Positions 8,635 to 18,451 of a stretch of DNA of 64,000 nt are shown here, piece after piece; within the stretch, counting starts at the first letter, position 1, and every line of letters begins with the position of its first letter. Origin of the DNA: Glaciecola sp. (GTDB lineage Bacteria; Pseudomonadota; Gammaproteobacteria; Enterobacterales; Alteromonadaceae); NCBI GenBank assembly GCA_018623155.1, contig JAAZVZ010000001.1:158437-222436 (forward strand). Reading direction: 5' to 3'. The notes beneath the pieces are model-generated. The model was not told the DNA's origin and did not search any database. It saw nothing but the letters and a program-made list of their open reading frames with translations. The translations under genes were made by a program, and so were the position numbers.

Positions 8635-10115
8635 GCTTGGATGACTCTTTTGACAGCAGATTGCCACTGTGAATATTGCTCATCTCGTTCGGTTTTGGAC
8701 CAGTTAGGCGTGTAATCCTGTTGCAACTGCCACATTGCGCTGATCTGTTCTAACGACTCATAGATGCCATGCTGGTATCCAGCTAAGTATGCTACCCCAA
8801 GGGCTGTGGTCTCAGTGACCGCAGGGACATGGACCGGCGCTCCCAAGATATCGGCCAAATATTGCATTAGCCATTGATTGTGAACCATCCCACCATCGAC
8901 CCGAAGTGTCATCGGGCGTTGACCGTCTTGTTCCATGGCTTTTTGTAAATCCTTGGTTTGCAAACCAACCGATTGCAAGGCTGCTGCCACAATCTCTTTG
9001 ATACCTGTGTCACGAGTTAAGCCAAAGATCGCACCTCGAGCATTAGGTTCCCAATAAGGTGCACCAAGACCGGTAAATGCTGGCACCATGATAACAGGAT
9101 TGTTCTGTTTTACTTGCTTAGCCAGTGCTTCGGTTTCTTTGGCGTGTTGAATTATTTGCAAACCATCTCGCAACCATTGAATCGTTGCACCCGCCATAAA
9201 AATACTGCCCTCTAACGCATAGGTGGGCTTCCCATCAATCCGATAAGCAACCGTCGTCAACAGGCGATTATCCGACACAACACAGTGCTCACCGGTGTTA
9301 ACAATCATAAAACAACCTGTGCCATAAGTACTTTTTGCCATACCAGGTTTGAAACACGTTTGACCAAATAGAGCAGCTTGTTGATCGCCTGCAATACCTT
9401 GTACAGGAATGGCTGAACCCAACCAATCTGAGTGAATAAGACCAAAATCTGCTGCACTGTCTTGGACCTGCGGGAGCATGACTGCTGGGATGTTGAAAAG
9501 CTCGAGCAGTTCTTTGTCCCATTCTTGCTTTTGAATATTAAACAACAGCGTGCGTGAAGCATTGGTCGCATCCGTCTTATGCGCATTGCCTTTTGTCAAT
9601 TGCCATAGGATAAAACAATCCACCGTCCCAAATAATAACTCACCCGCTTCGGCTCGACTTTGTGCGCCTTCCACGTGATCTAAGATCCAACGCACTTTAC
9701 TTGCAGAAAAATAAGGATCTAGCAGTAATCCGGTCTTCTGCTGAATATCTGCCATGAGCTTTTTGTCTTGTTTAAGTTTTGCGCAATACTGTGCTGTACG
9801 ACGGTCTTGCCAAACGATTGCAGGATAAATGCATTTCCCTGTTGTTTTTTCCCATATCAAGGTTGTCTCACGTTGGTTGGTTATCCCACAGGTTGCTATT
9901 TGAGACGCGTCAATGCCAGCGTCAGTTATGGCTTGTCGGCAGCTATCTAAAGTCGTTTGCCACAAATCGTCCGGCATATGCTCAACCCACCCATCTTGCG
10001 GAAAATGTTGCGCAAACTCTTGTTGCGCTTGAGCAATACGCGTACCCGCTGTATCAAAAATAATTGCACGAGAAGACGTTGTGCCTTGATCGATGGATAG
10101 GATATAGTGAGTCAT
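8631..10115 (-). CDS. glpK: glycerol kinase
   Basis: A 494-residue FGGY-family kinase that phosphorylates glycerol to sn-glycerol 3-phosphate. It begins [21 protein letters not shown] (ATP-binding DQGTTSSR), contains [10 protein letters not shown], the IVWQDRRTA loop and the C-terminal [24 protein letters not shown] motif. The ATG at 10115 is preceded by AAGGAG and gives the normal family length; the frame stays open upstream but that part is not conserved in kind. It is divergent from glpR with a GlpR-like operator between them. No glycerol facilitator glpF gene is adjacent. Confidence 0.96.
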   Translation of the reverse strand: MTHYILSIDQGTTSSRAIIFDTAGTRIAQAQQEFAQHFPQDGWVEHMPDDLWQTTLDSCRQAITDAGIDASQIATCGITNQRETTLIWEKTTGKCIYPAIVWQDRRTAQYCAKLKQDKKLMADIQQKTGLLLDPYFSASKVRWILDHVEGAQSRAEAGELLFGTVDCFILWQLTKGNAHKTDATNASRTLLFNIQKQEWDKELLELFNIPAVMLPQVQDSAADFGLIHSDWLGSAIPVQGIAGDQQAALFGQTCFKPGMAKSTYGTGCFMIVNTGEHCVVSDNRLLTTVAYRIDGKPTYALEGSIFMAGATIQWLRDGLQIIQHAKETEALAKQVKQNNPVIMVPAFTGLGAPYWEPNARGAIFGLTRDTGIKEIVAAALQSVGLQTKDLQKAMEQDGQRPMTLRVDGGMVHNQWLMQYLADILGAPVHVPAVTETTALGVAYLAGYQHGIYESLEQISAMWQLQQDYTPNWSKTERDEQYSQWQSAVKRVIQA

Positions 10116-10170
10116 GTGGTCTCCTTGTTTTTGTATATCTAAGCAAATTAACATGGTTTTTACAACATAA

Positions 10171-10190
10171 AATTTTCGTTTTCGAACATT
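10171..10190. promoter_or_regulatory. GlpR-type operator between glpK and glpR
   Basis: On the minus strand the site reads AATGTTCGAAAACGAAAATT, closely matching the Escherichia coli GlpR operator (TATGTTCGATAACGAACATT type). It lies 55 bases upstream of glpK and 39 bases before glpR, so it can repress both. Confidence 0.75.
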
Positions 10191-10229
10191 TTCTAAAACA
10201 CAACAACATAAAGAATTGAAGATACTGGT

Positions 10230-10991
10230 ATGAAACAAGCACAACGCTTATACGACATTGTCAACGTGGTAAAAGAACAGGGCTACATGACCATAGAGGA
10301 GTTAACGAAGCGCTATGAAGTGACGCCGCAAACCTTGCGCCGAGACCTCAATACACTTGCAGATAAAGGCAAAATCAAACGCCATCACGGCGGTGCTGCA
10401 AGCATTGAATCTAGCATCGAAAACACCCCATATCAGCAACGCAAAGCCGAAAACCAAAACGCCAAACTTGCGATTGCTAAGCGCGTCGCTCAGCTTATCC
10501 CGAACAATGCATCTTTGTTTATCAACATCGGTACAACCAATGAAATAGTGGCAGAACAACTCTTGCAACATCAAGGCTTAACCGTCGTTACCAACAATAT
10601 ATATGCGGCAAGCATTCTGTCCCAAAAACAAGACTTTTCGGTCATTATTGCTGGAGGTGAAGTGCGTTTTCAAGATGGCGGGATCATAGGTGAAGCGACC
10701 CGTGATTTTATCCAGCAATTTCGTATGGATTTTAGTATTCTGGGGATCAGTGGGATTGAATCCAACGGTGCATTGTTGGACTTTGACTTTCGCGAGGTGA
10801 AGGTCTCACAAGCCATGCTGGCTCATGCACAACACAATATCTTAGTTGCTGATGGAAGTAAGTTCCATCGGCAAGCCATGGTCGAGCAAGCTCACATGTC
10901 ACAAATCAATACTTTTGTATGTGATCGGGAAGCGCCGAGTGAATTAATGAGTGTAATGAAACAAAATGATGTTCGTTTCATAAAAATTTAA
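10230..10991 (+). CDS. glpR: DeoR-family glycerol-3-phosphate regulon repressor
   Basis: A 253-residue repressor with the DeoR-type N-terminal helix-turn-helix ([37 protein letters not shown] in part) and the C-terminal sugar-phosphate isomerase-like sensor domain ([42 protein letters not shown]). GlpR of the family binds glycerol 3-phosphate and then releases its operator. The gene sits between glpK and glpD, which fixes the assignment. The ATG at 10230 lacks a strong ribosome binding site. The GlpR-like site just upstream suggests autoregulation. Confidence 0.92.
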   Translation: MKQAQRLYDIVNVVKEQGYMTIEELTKRYEVTPQTLRRDLNTLADKGKIKRHHGGAASIESSIENTPYQQRKAENQNAKLAIAKRVAQLIPNNASLFINIGTTNEIVAEQLLQHQGLTVVTNNIYAASILSQKQDFSVIIAGGEVRFQDGGIIGEATRDFIQQFRMDFSILGISGIESNGALLDFDFREVKVSQAMLAHAQHNILVADGSKFHRQAMVEQAHMSQINTFVCDREAPSELMSVMKQNDVRFIKI

Positions 10992-11009
10992 CTGCAAAAA
11001 CTTTCATTT

Positions 11010-11029
11010 ATTTTCGTTTGTGCTATATT
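11010..11029 (+). promoter_or_regulatory. GlpR half-site with overlapping -10 region, glpD promoter
   Basis: ATTTTCGTTT at 11010-11019 is identical to one arm of the glpK/glpR operator, followed by a -10-like TATATT at 11024-11029. An opposite arm AAACGAACAT lies at 11076-11085 across the glpD start. A transcript starting near 11036 would leave no leader for a start at 11039. Confidence 0.45.
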
Positions 11030-11083
11030 TTTTTATAAATGAACTATCATGACCTTTTTATTATGTCTTTCACACAAACGAAC

Positions 11084-12580
11084 ATGGAATATGACATTGT
11101 CATCGTTGGCGGTGGTGTCAACGGCGCAGGTATTGCTGCAGATGCTGCTGGACGAGGCCTGTCTGTATTACTAGTCGAAGCAAAAGACCTCGCTAGCGCC
11201 ACCTCAAGCCAGTCAAGTAAACTCATTCATGGTGGTTTGCGTTACCTCGAACACTATGAGTTTCGTTTGGTGCGTGAAGCGCTTGCTGAGCGCGAAGTAT
11301 TGTTAAAGAAAGCCCCGCATATTATGTGGCCGTTGCGTTTTCACTTACCGCATCAACCTCATTTGCGTCCGGCTTGGATGATTCAGGCCGGTTTATTTTT
11401 GTATGACCATTTAGCAAAACGTGAAATTTTGCCTGGTTCTAGACGTCTGAAACTCGATGCACATTCTCCATTGAATAATTCGATGCACACGGCGTTTGAA
11501 TATTCGGATGGTTGGGTTGATGATGCGCGACTTGTGGTGCTCAATGCAATGCAAGCACAGGATAAAGGTGCTGACGTACTGACTTATACCCAATGCACAG
11601 GTGCTAAACGCGCTAATGAGCACTGGTCTATTACCCTGCAAAATGCACAACGCGGTGAATTCTCAGTCAGTGCTAGAGCATTGATCAACGCCGCAGGACC
11701 ATGGTCGATCCAGTTCCTAGACGATGTAGTCGCGGAACGACATAACAAACACATGCGCTTAGTCAAAGGGAGTCATTTAGTTGTTCCTAAGATCCACGAC
11801 GGTGAGCAAGCTTATATTTTACAAAATGCCGATGGGCGGATTGTATTTGTATTGCCTTATGAAGATGACTTTTCGCTAATTGGTACCACAGATGTGAACT
11901 TTACAGGCGATCCACGTAATGCAACAATTGATCAGGAAGAAACGGACTATCTCATCAAGATCACTAATGAGTACTTTAAGACACAAATTAGTGTAACCGA
12001 TATCGTCCATACATTCTCAGGGGTACGCCCACTTCTTGAGGAAGAAGGCGCGGATGCCCAAGCGTTGTCTCGAGATTATGAATTTAAATTAACCGGGGAC
12101 GCACAATCTGCGCTCCTGCTTAACATCTATGGCGGTAAAATTACCACTTACCGCAAACTCGCTGAGCACGCTGTTAATAAATTAGTCGCGTTCTTTCCTC
12201 ATGCAAAATCAACTTGGACTGCCCATGAACCATTACTCGGTGGTGATTTTGCTGACCCAGCGACATTACTGAATCAACTCTGTGAGCGATGCCCCTTTAT
12301 TCCGATAGATACTCTGAAACGCTATGTAAGATCCTATGGTTCCTTAACCTCTCATCTTCTTGCTGGGGTAAAATCAGAGCACGAACTTGGGCGAGATTTT
12401 GGCGCTGGATTATATGAGTGTGAATTACGTTATCTGCAAACCCATGAATTTAGTAAAACACTGGATGATGTTTTATGGCGTCGAACCAAATTAGGGCTAC
12501 GTCAGACAGAGCTTGATATGGAAGCGCTCAACCGTTTTTTTAGTGCTGACCAAAAAGCACTTGAAATAAGCGCAGTTTAA
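11084..12580 (+). CDS. glpD: aerobic glycerol-3-phosphate dehydrogenase
   Basis: FAD-dependent membrane-associated enzyme that oxidises glycerol 3-phosphate to dihydroxyacetone phosphate and passes electrons to quinone. The N-terminal dinucleotide motif DIVIVGGGVNGAGIAADAAGRG is followed by SSKLIHGGLRYLEHYEFRLVREALAEREVLL, LRPAWMIQAGLFLYDHL, and LLNIYGGKITTYRKLAE. Three ATG codons are in frame (11039, 11063, 11084); none has a good ribosome binding site. I use 11084 (498 residues) because MEYDIVIVGGG aligns with the usual family start and the promoter appears to overlap 11039. It follows glpR by about 90 bases and is probably GlpR-controlled. Confidence 0.93.
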   Translation: MEYDIVIVGGGVNGAGIAADAAGRGLSVLLVEAKDLASATSSQSSKLIHGGLRYLEHYEFRLVREALAEREVLLKKAPHIMWPLRFHLPHQPHLRPAWMIQAGLFLYDHLAKREILPGSRRLKLDAHSPLNNSMHTAFEYSDGWVDDARLVVLNAMQAQDKGADVLTYTQCTGAKRANEHWSITLQNAQRGEFSVSARALINAAGPWSIQFLDDVVAERHNKHMRLVKGSHLVVPKIHDGEQAYILQNADGRIVFVLPYEDDFSLIGTTDVNFTGDPRNATIDQEETDYLIKITNEYFKTQISVTDIVHTFSGVRPLLEEEGADAQALSRDYEFKLTGDAQSALLLNIYGGKITTYRKLAEHAVNKLVAFFPHAKSTWTAHEPLLGGDFADPATLLNQLCERCPFIPIDTLKRYVRSYGSLTSHLLAGVKSEHELGRDFGAGLYECELRYLQTHEFSKTLDDVLWRRTKLGLRQTELDMEALNRFFSADQKALEISAV

Positions 12581-12625
12581 ACATAAATGGTTTATCATAA
12601 CGCCAGTGAGCAATAAGGAGTATTT

Positions 12626-13093
12626 ATGCGCTACTGGCTGTTTAAAACCGAACCGGATGCGTTTTCCATTGATGATCTCGCCCACCGACCAGATGGCACT
12701 GAAGGTTGGGATGGCGTGCGCAATTATCAGGCGCGTAACTTTATGCGCGACCAAATGAGCGTGAATGATCTGGCCTTTATTTACCACTCGAGCTGCAAAG
12801 TCCCAGGAATAGCTGGTTTAGCGAGAATATCGCAAACGGGTTTGGTTGATCCTACTCAGTTTATACCTGATTCAAAGTACTTTGACCCAAAAGCAACGCC
12901 AGAACAGCCTAGATGGCATATGGTTGCGCTGACCTTTGTCGAAAAATTCAGCCAAGTATTGCCGCTGTCACTCATAAAGCAACAAGCTAATATTTGTGAA
13001 CTTAGCTTGGTCAAAAAGGGCTCAAGATTATCCATTATGCCCGTCGCATCAAACGAATTTGAATGGTTATTGGAACTGGCTAGGAAACAGTAA
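12626..13093 (+). CDS. EVE domain protein (PUA-like, modified-base reader fold)
   Basis: A 155-residue single-domain EVE protein. It begins RYWLFKTEPDAFSIDDL and continues TEGWDGVRNYQARNFMRDQM, DLAFIYHSS and GIAGLARI, all family landmarks; W3 and the YQARN stretch line the pocket in known structures. EVE/YTH folds bind modified nucleobases in DNA or RNA, but the role of the housekeeping bacterial version is unknown. The ATG at 12626 has AAGGAG at good spacing. It converges on the SWIM gene with only 4 bases between stop codons, and no defence genes surround it. Confidence 0.88.
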   Translation: MRYWLFKTEPDAFSIDDLAHRPDGTEGWDGVRNYQARNFMRDQMSVNDLAFIYHSSCKVPGIAGLARISQTGLVDPTQFIPDSKYFDPKATPEQPRWHMVALTFVEKFSQVLPLSLIKQQANICELSLVKKGSRLSIMPVASNEFEWLLELARKQ

Positions 13094-13097
13094 GCGT

Positions 13098-14762
13098 TTA
13101 TTGAGCGTCATCAAAATGGTGCTGTAAGAGCATCACAAAACTGCGCTTTTTCGCGTAGTTTTCCTGTAACAAGTTAAGTAATTTATAAAAAGGCGTAAGA
13201 GCCTTATCCTGGTCAACAAATTCATCATGGATTTCTTGTAATATTTCGATGATGTAGGAATAACCTTTGTGCCCCTGATCAATATTACGTGTAATCAAAT
13301 TGAGATAAAGTTTTAACGCTTGTTCATAAATACGTTCTTGTAAACATGCAAATGCCAAAATATGCAATTCTTCATTATTTAACTGGATTTTTTGGCTCAG
13401 AGCCAATGCTTCAGTAACCGGACCAAAATGCACATATAAGGAGAATAATAGCTTTTCCTGCCGATGGGTGGGTTGTTTATGAATAATCGCACGTGCATGT
13501 GTCACTAACTCTGAACGGGAAACACCTTGTTGATTGACTAAAGCTTTGAGAAGGTCAATATCAAAGTTCTGAGCATATTGTTGTAACGCTAACTGCAGAG
13601 CATCCTCTGGTCTTCCTTGCAATTGATTCACTTTGATGAGCATCTGATTGATTCGCTGCAGATCTTGCGGCAAAGCATTGACTTTCATATCAAAAAGCAA
13701 CGTTAATGCTTGGGTTAAATGCCCTTGATGAATCAAACCATTGGTCATTTCTATTTTACGATTCATCGGCAAATGCGATGCCTTGGCATATTCAACCGCG
13801 TTTAAATAGTCTTCTTGCAATGCAAAATATACCGCGAGAGAAGAAGCCATCTGTTTGGTATGCATCGCACCTGAAGCTTGGTCTACATTGACCTGATATT
13901 CTTTGCGTAGTACATCATAATATTGTTGATACAATTCATCTGATGCTTGTCGAAGAAACAATTGTCCAATATCACCCAAATCTACATAAAGATATTCATT
14001 GTAATAGAGGCTGATCAAATACTTAATTTTGGTCTGTTGCTCCGCTTCCCAGCGTTGGAACGTTTTGACATATTGCTGTTCAATTATGGTTTCCAAAGCA
14101 AAGCGATAACCACCTGAATCATCAACGCGCTCACAAATTTTATCATACCGAGCCAAAATAAACTCACAGGCATGCAATGCCGTAATATCAGGTAATTCGT
14201 CAATTAATGGATGGATAAGCGCAAGTTGATTTCGCGCTTTATCAAAATATTTGCGCACCAGTTCATAGCGCCAGACATCTCGTAAAGGAAGCGCTTTGAC
14301 CACCCATTTCCGCAATGTTTTGATATCAAATTTGCCAAAGGCAATGTCGGCTTTGGAGGCCCAATGTTGGACGAGCTCTTTTTCTTGACAAATCAAATGG
14401 GCTAAAGCCGATTCCAGCTTATCTCTGGGCATCGTTTGTAGTAATGCAGTGATTTTGTCTTCAGAATCCCCTTGCATTAAGACGTTTAAATTTGTCTCAA
14501 AGGCATCGTGATGGAGTGCTACGGCGACACAATGGCGACAAAAATCAAACCCATCTGATTCAGGACAAGAGCAGCTGCCGTCGTAACTTTGACTGAGAAT
14601 ATTTAAATTAACAGAATGGATATCTTGATCAGTGACTTGAGCCTGAATGCGGTCTCCGACTACTGAAATTTGCGTGATGGAACCGGCGGACAACAATGCT
14701 TGTCCGCTTACAAATGCATTTTTACCAGCAAGTCGTTGAATCAGAGCTATTCTGTCTGACAT
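13098..14762 (-). CDS. SWIM zinc-finger protein with helical repeats
   Basis: A 554-residue protein of unknown function. Near the N-terminus (about residues 60-85) CSCPESDGFDFCRHCVAVALHH fits the SWIM zinc motif CxCx(n)CxH. The rest, roughly 100-550, is all-helical with TPR-like segments (for example EQALKLYLNLITRN and YLNAVEYAKASHLPM). SWIM domains bind DNA or protein in nucleases, helicase complexes and other proteins. There is no helicase or transposase-like domain here. It stands alone on the minus strand, with a 295-base AT-rich gap (14763-15057) upstream that must hold its promoter and that of ygiQ; I see no other element there. Confidence 0.8.
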   Translation of the reverse strand: MSDRIALIQRLAGKNAFVSGQALLSAGSITQISVVGDRIQAQVTDQDIHSVNLNILSQSYDGSCSCPESDGFDFCRHCVAVALHHDAFETNLNVLMQGDSEDKITALLQTMPRDKLESALAHLICQEKELVQHWASKADIAFGKFDIKTLRKWVVKALPLRDVWRYELVRKYFDKARNQLALIHPLIDELPDITALHACEFILARYDKICERVDDSGGYRFALETIIEQQYVKTFQRWEAEQQTKIKYLISLYYNEYLYVDLGDIGQLFLRQASDELYQQYYDVLRKEYQVNVDQASGAMHTKQMASSLAVYFALQEDYLNAVEYAKASHLPMNRKIEMTNGLIHQGHLTQALTLLFDMKVNALPQDLQRINQMLIKVNQLQGRPEDALQLALQQYAQNFDIDLLKALVNQQGVSRSELVTHARAIIHKQPTHRQEKLLFSLYVHFGPVTEALALSQKIQLNNEELHILAFACLQERIYEQALKLYLNLITRNIDQGHKGYSYIIEILQEIHDEFVDQDKALTPFYKLLNLLQENYAKKRSFVMLLQHHFDDAQ

Positions 14763-15057
14763 AGCGACATCACAATCATAAGTTCGTTTATGGTTTCTAA
14801 TAACTTCATAATTATTCAGTAATATTTCACATTTGTATCAATACATAAATTTAGTTTGATCATTACTCTTTTATACTGACACAATCCCTTTAATTATCAA
14901 TATTTTAAAACGTTTTTAATTTATTTTTATACTTTTGACTAATAAAAACATTAACGTATACAAATATTCTGGCTTAACATTGAGAACCAAAATATGAAGC
15001 TACACATTTTTACTGCGATTTTGGTATGATAGAGAGGTTATCTTTTGAGTACAAATT

Positions 15058-17190
15058 ATGCCAGCCACCATTAAAGCCGACCGAGGTTTATTTTCTTACC
15101 CTAAATACTGGGCACATTGTTATGGCACCGCGCCATTTTTACCTATGTCTCGCGCAGAGATGGACGAACTGGGATGGGATAGCTGTGACATTATTTTGAT
15201 CACCGGCGATGCTTATGTTGACCATCCGAGTTTTGGTATGGCGATTATTGGTCGTTTACTCGAAGCGCATGGCTTCCGCGTCGGTATCATTGCCCAACCT
15301 GAATGGCACAGTAAAGAAGACTTTATGAAATTAGGCGAGCCGAATTTGTATTTTGGGGTGACTGCGGGCAATATGGATTCCATGATCAATCGCTACACAG
15401 CTGACAAAAAATTACGCCATGACGATGCGTACACGCCCAACAATAAAGGAGGCAAACGCCCTGACCGCGCAGTCACTGTATATACCCAGCGGTGCAAAGA
15501 AGCCTACAAGCATATCCCAGTGATCATTGGGGGCATTGAAGCAAGTTTGCGTCGCATTGGGCACTATGATTATTGGTCAGAAAAAATCCGTCGTTCGGTG
15601 ATATTTGATGCTAAAGCGGATTTGTTGATGTTTGGAAACGCTGAACGTCCATTAATTGAGGTTACCCACCGGCTGGCAGCGGGTGAAAATATCAAAGACA
15701 TCAAAGACGTCAGAGGCACCGCCATCATTGTGAAAGACGCATTACCTGGTTGGGAAGGTGTGGATTCGACCTCTTTGGATAAACCGGGCAAAATCGACGC
15801 CATACCTTCTCCATATATTATGGAGCCGGAGTGTCCCACCGATGCCGACACCAAAGCAGATGTGACGCAAACCACCCAACCAATAACGATTGCACCTCCT
15901 ACAAAACGCAAACCTTGGGAGAATGTTTACGTCAAACTACCCGCATTTGAAACGGTTCGAGATAACAAGGTGTTATATGCGCATACCAGCCGTATTTTTC
16001 ACCAAGAAACCAACCCGGGTTGTGCTCGTGCATTAATGCAGCGACACGGCGATCGACATGTTTGGCTTAACCCACCGGCTATGCCTTTAGAAACCGAGGA
16101 AATGGACGCAGTATTTGGCTTACCTTACCAACGTGTGCCACATCCTGTGTATGGCGATGCCAAAATCCCAGCGTATGACATGATCAAATTCAGCGTCAAT
16201 ATTATGCGAGGCTGCTTTGGAGGCTGCACTTTCTGCAGTATTACCGAACATGAAGGCCGGATAATTCAAAGTCGTTCAGAAGCCTCCATCCTGCAGGAAA
16301 TTGAAGATATTCGCGATATGGTACCTGGCTTTACTGGCGTCATTTCTGATTTAGGTGGACCGACGGCAAATATGTATCGCTTGCGTTGCAAATCGCCAAA
16401 AGCTGAAGCGACATGTCGCCGTCCCTCTTGTGTCTACCCAAGTATTTGTGCACACATGGACACGGACCATACTCCTACAATTAACCTTTATCGCAAAGCC
16501 CGCGATTTGCCAGGGATCAAAAAAATCCTCATTGCATCTGGTGTGCGTTATGATCTAGCTGTAGAAGATCCGAATTACGTCAAAGAACTGGCCAAATATC
16601 ACGTTGGAGGCTATCTCAAAATCGCCCCAGAACACACAGAAGATGGTCCTTTATCGAAGATGATGAAACCGGGCATGGGCAGTTATTATGAGTTTAAACG
16701 CTTATTTGACAAATTCTCTAAAGAGGCGGGCAAAGAACAATATTTGATTCCGTATTTTATCGCTTCTCACCCTGGCACCACCGATGAGGACATGTTGGAA
16801 CTAGCGATTTGGCTCAAGGAAAATAAATTCAAACTTGACCAGGTACAGAACTTTTATCCCTCGCCAATGGCAACCGCCACGACTATGTATCACACTGAAG
16901 TGAACAGCCTGCGCAAAGTGACCAAGAATTCTGAAACCGTACCCAGTGCTAAAGGTGAAATCCATCGTCGCCTACACAAAGCTATGTTGCGATACCACGA
17001 CCCAAAAAACTTTGCTCAAATTCGCAAAGCGCTTATCAAAATGGGGCGTGGAGATTTGATTGGTCGAGGCCCTGAGCACCTAGTACCTCCTGAGTCACGC
17101 AATGAACGCCAGCAACGTGCAAAACCTGCCCGACGCGGAGGACGTGGTGTGACTAAACATACTAAAGCCCAGTTTGTTAAAGCGAGATAA
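15058..17190 (+). CDS. YgiQ-family radical SAM protein
   Basis: A 710-residue protein of the YgiQ (UPF0313) family. The N-terminal section ([50 protein letters not shown]) is conserved, and the radical SAM cluster motif is [11 protein letters not shown] near residue 390. A second group of cysteines ([24 protein letters not shown] in part) is also a family trait and may bind another cluster. The family reaction is not known. The C-terminus is basic (RRGGRG). The ATG at 15058 has only weak ribosome binding sequence but matches the family start. Confidence 0.93.
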   Translation: MPATIKADRGLFSYPKYWAHCYGTAPFLPMSRAEMDELGWDSCDIILITGDAYVDHPSFGMAIIGRLLEAHGFRVGIIAQPEWHSKEDFMKLGEPNLYFGVTAGNMDSMINRYTADKKLRHDDAYTPNNKGGKRPDRAVTVYTQRCKEAYKHIPVIIGGIEASLRRIGHYDYWSEKIRRSVIFDAKADLLMFGNAERPLIEVTHRLAAGENIKDIKDVRGTAIIVKDALPGWEGVDSTSLDKPGKIDAIPSPYIMEPECPTDADTKADVTQTTQPITIAPPTKRKPWENVYVKLPAFETVRDNKVLYAHTSRIFHQETNPGCARALMQRHGDRHVWLNPPAMPLETEEMDAVFGLPYQRVPHPVYGDAKIPAYDMIKFSVNIMRGCFGGCTFCSITEHEGRIIQSRSEASILQEIEDIRDMVPGFTGVISDLGGPTANMYRLRCKSPKAEATCRRPSCVYPSICAHMDTDHTPTINLYRKARDLPGIKKILIASGVRYDLAVEDPNYVKELAKYHVGGYLKIAPEHTEDGPLSKMMKPGMGSYYEFKRLFDKFSKEAGKEQYLIPYFIASHPGTTDEDMLELAIWLKENKFKLDQVQNFYPSPMATATTMYHTEVNSLRKVTKNSETVPSAKGEIHRRLHKAMLRYHDPKNFAQIRKALIKMGRGDLIGRGPEHLVPPESRNERQQRAKPARRGGRGVTKHTKAQFVKAR

Positions 17191-17235
17191 TTGAACGCAT
17201 TATAATCCAATTTATTCACTTAAAATCTGAGTCAA

Positions 17236-18243
17236 TCACGAGCCTGGGAAAGCATTCGCGTTTTTCAAACTTTCAAAGTCGTTAAAACGCACACCTTGCT
17301 GTTCCATTACTCTATTTACTTTGGCGCTGATCCACTGCCGGATATAAAATGGCTGGTTAGGCACAAAATGGTGAATCGTATGTGTTTTGCCAAAGTTAAA
17401 ACAGAACAAGTGAAATAGGCTAAACCACTTACTCGTAATGACATGTGTTTGCTGATGTAAATGACTTACACCACCGTAGTAATGCATCGATGAAGTGACA
17501 AAGTTCAGCGACGTCGAACGAATGATATTGGGTAATACCAAGACCACCATCAAGAACTCAAATGCACTAATCACCGGACTGAACATTGCCGGAACATAAG
17601 TCTCGATTGGCAAAAATAAACCAAGCCCGTGATACCCAATCATAGTATAGAGTACAACAAAATAAGCGGTCGCGATTGGAAATGCTGCATGAAAAACTTT
17701 GCCAAAACTAAACCCTTTTATTTCTTTTTCATACGTTTTGCGGAACAAAATCAAGCCTAATAAACCATCCGTAATGACCAGCAAGCGTTTAAAGGGGTTT
17801 TTAATACCATTTCCGACCAGACGTTCCTCCAAATCTTGTTCCGTACCGGAAACTTGATGATGATGTAGGTGCATATGTCGTCTAAACCAAGGGTTGACTG
17901 TATTAGGGCGCATCAACCAAACAGTGAGCATCATAAAATTATGTATCAAAGGCATCTTGCTAAAGTATTGACGATGGATGAGGTCATGCTCCAATTCATG
18001 AGAAATAGAGGCAACCATCGCAATCAAGATAATGGCTAACCAAGCTGGCAAAATCTCATAATAATACATACTGCCAAGTCCGAACATGGCACTGGCGGAA
18101 AATAAAAGAATCAGCATTCCGATAGTATTTTGATGTGACAAAAACGAATATCTGTCTCGCAATGCCTGTTCTTCAGACCGTATGGCTTGAATAATAATTT
18201 TCGTTTGTTCTCTGAGTTTGTTGCGCATGGGTACATTCGTCAT
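17236..18243 (-). CDS. fatty acid desaturase-like membrane protein
   Basis: A 335-residue membrane protein with the three histidine clusters of the desaturase/hydroxylase superfamily: HELEHDLIH (about residue 85-95), HMHLHHH (about 122-128) and HTIHHF (about 295-300), plus HLHQQTH. Four or more hydrophobic segments are visible (for example TIGMLILLFSASAMFGLG and LAIILIAMVASIS). These di-iron enzymes desaturate or hydroxylate lipid chains, sterols or carotenoids; the substrate cannot be told here. The ATG at 18243 has a GGAGCAAGG stretch upstream. It is monocistronic, and a relic gene lies upstream. Confidence 0.82.
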   Translation of the reverse strand: MTNVPMRNKLREQTKIIIQAIRSEEQALRDRYSFLSHQNTIGMLILLFSASAMFGLGSMYYYEILPAWLAIILIAMVASISHELEHDLIHRQYFSKMPLIHNFMMLTVWLMRPNTVNPWFRRHMHLHHHQVSGTEQDLEERLVGNGIKNPFKRLLVITDGLLGLILFRKTYEKEIKGFSFGKVFHAAFPIATAYFVVLYTMIGYHGLGLFLPIETYVPAMFSPVISAFEFLMVVLVLPNIIRSTSLNFVTSSMHYYGGVSHLHQQTHVITSKWFSLFHLFCFNFGKTHTIHHFVPNQPFYIRQWISAKVNRVMEQQGVRFNDFESLKNANAFPGS

Positions 18244-18353
18244 GACTGCCTTGCTCCAATATTCAATCAGTAATGGATAAATGTTTCTTATATAATTTTA
18301 ACACTGTGTATAAGACATAATATAACTTTTTAGTCTGTATGATTTAAATTAGA

Positions 18354-18449
18354 GATTTTTTTGCTGCGGTTATCGCCAAACCATTTGAAGTGCAAGACAT
18401 TATAGAAGCACTGCAAATGGTTGGGATCGATTCTTGTATGGAGTATTGA
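18354..18449 (+). pseudogene. relic of a response-regulator receiver domain C-terminus
   Basis: Reading from 18354 to a TGA at 18447-18449 gives a peptide containing VIAKPFEVQDIIEALQMVG. AKPF followed by an amphipathic helix is the standard end of a receiver (REC) domain, where the lysine helps in phosphorylation switching. There is a stop codon at 18345-18347 in the same frame and no start or upstream REC core, so this looks like the last 30 codons of a lost two-component gene or hybrid kinase. It ends 3 bases before the end of glmS on the other strand. Confidence 0.55.
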
Positions 18450-18451
18450 AG

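Noticed and set aside
18244..18353. A full gene between the desaturase and glmS
   Set aside because: Only the last 30 codons of a receiver domain remain; upstream sequence is AT-rich with stop codons in all plus-strand frames near it.
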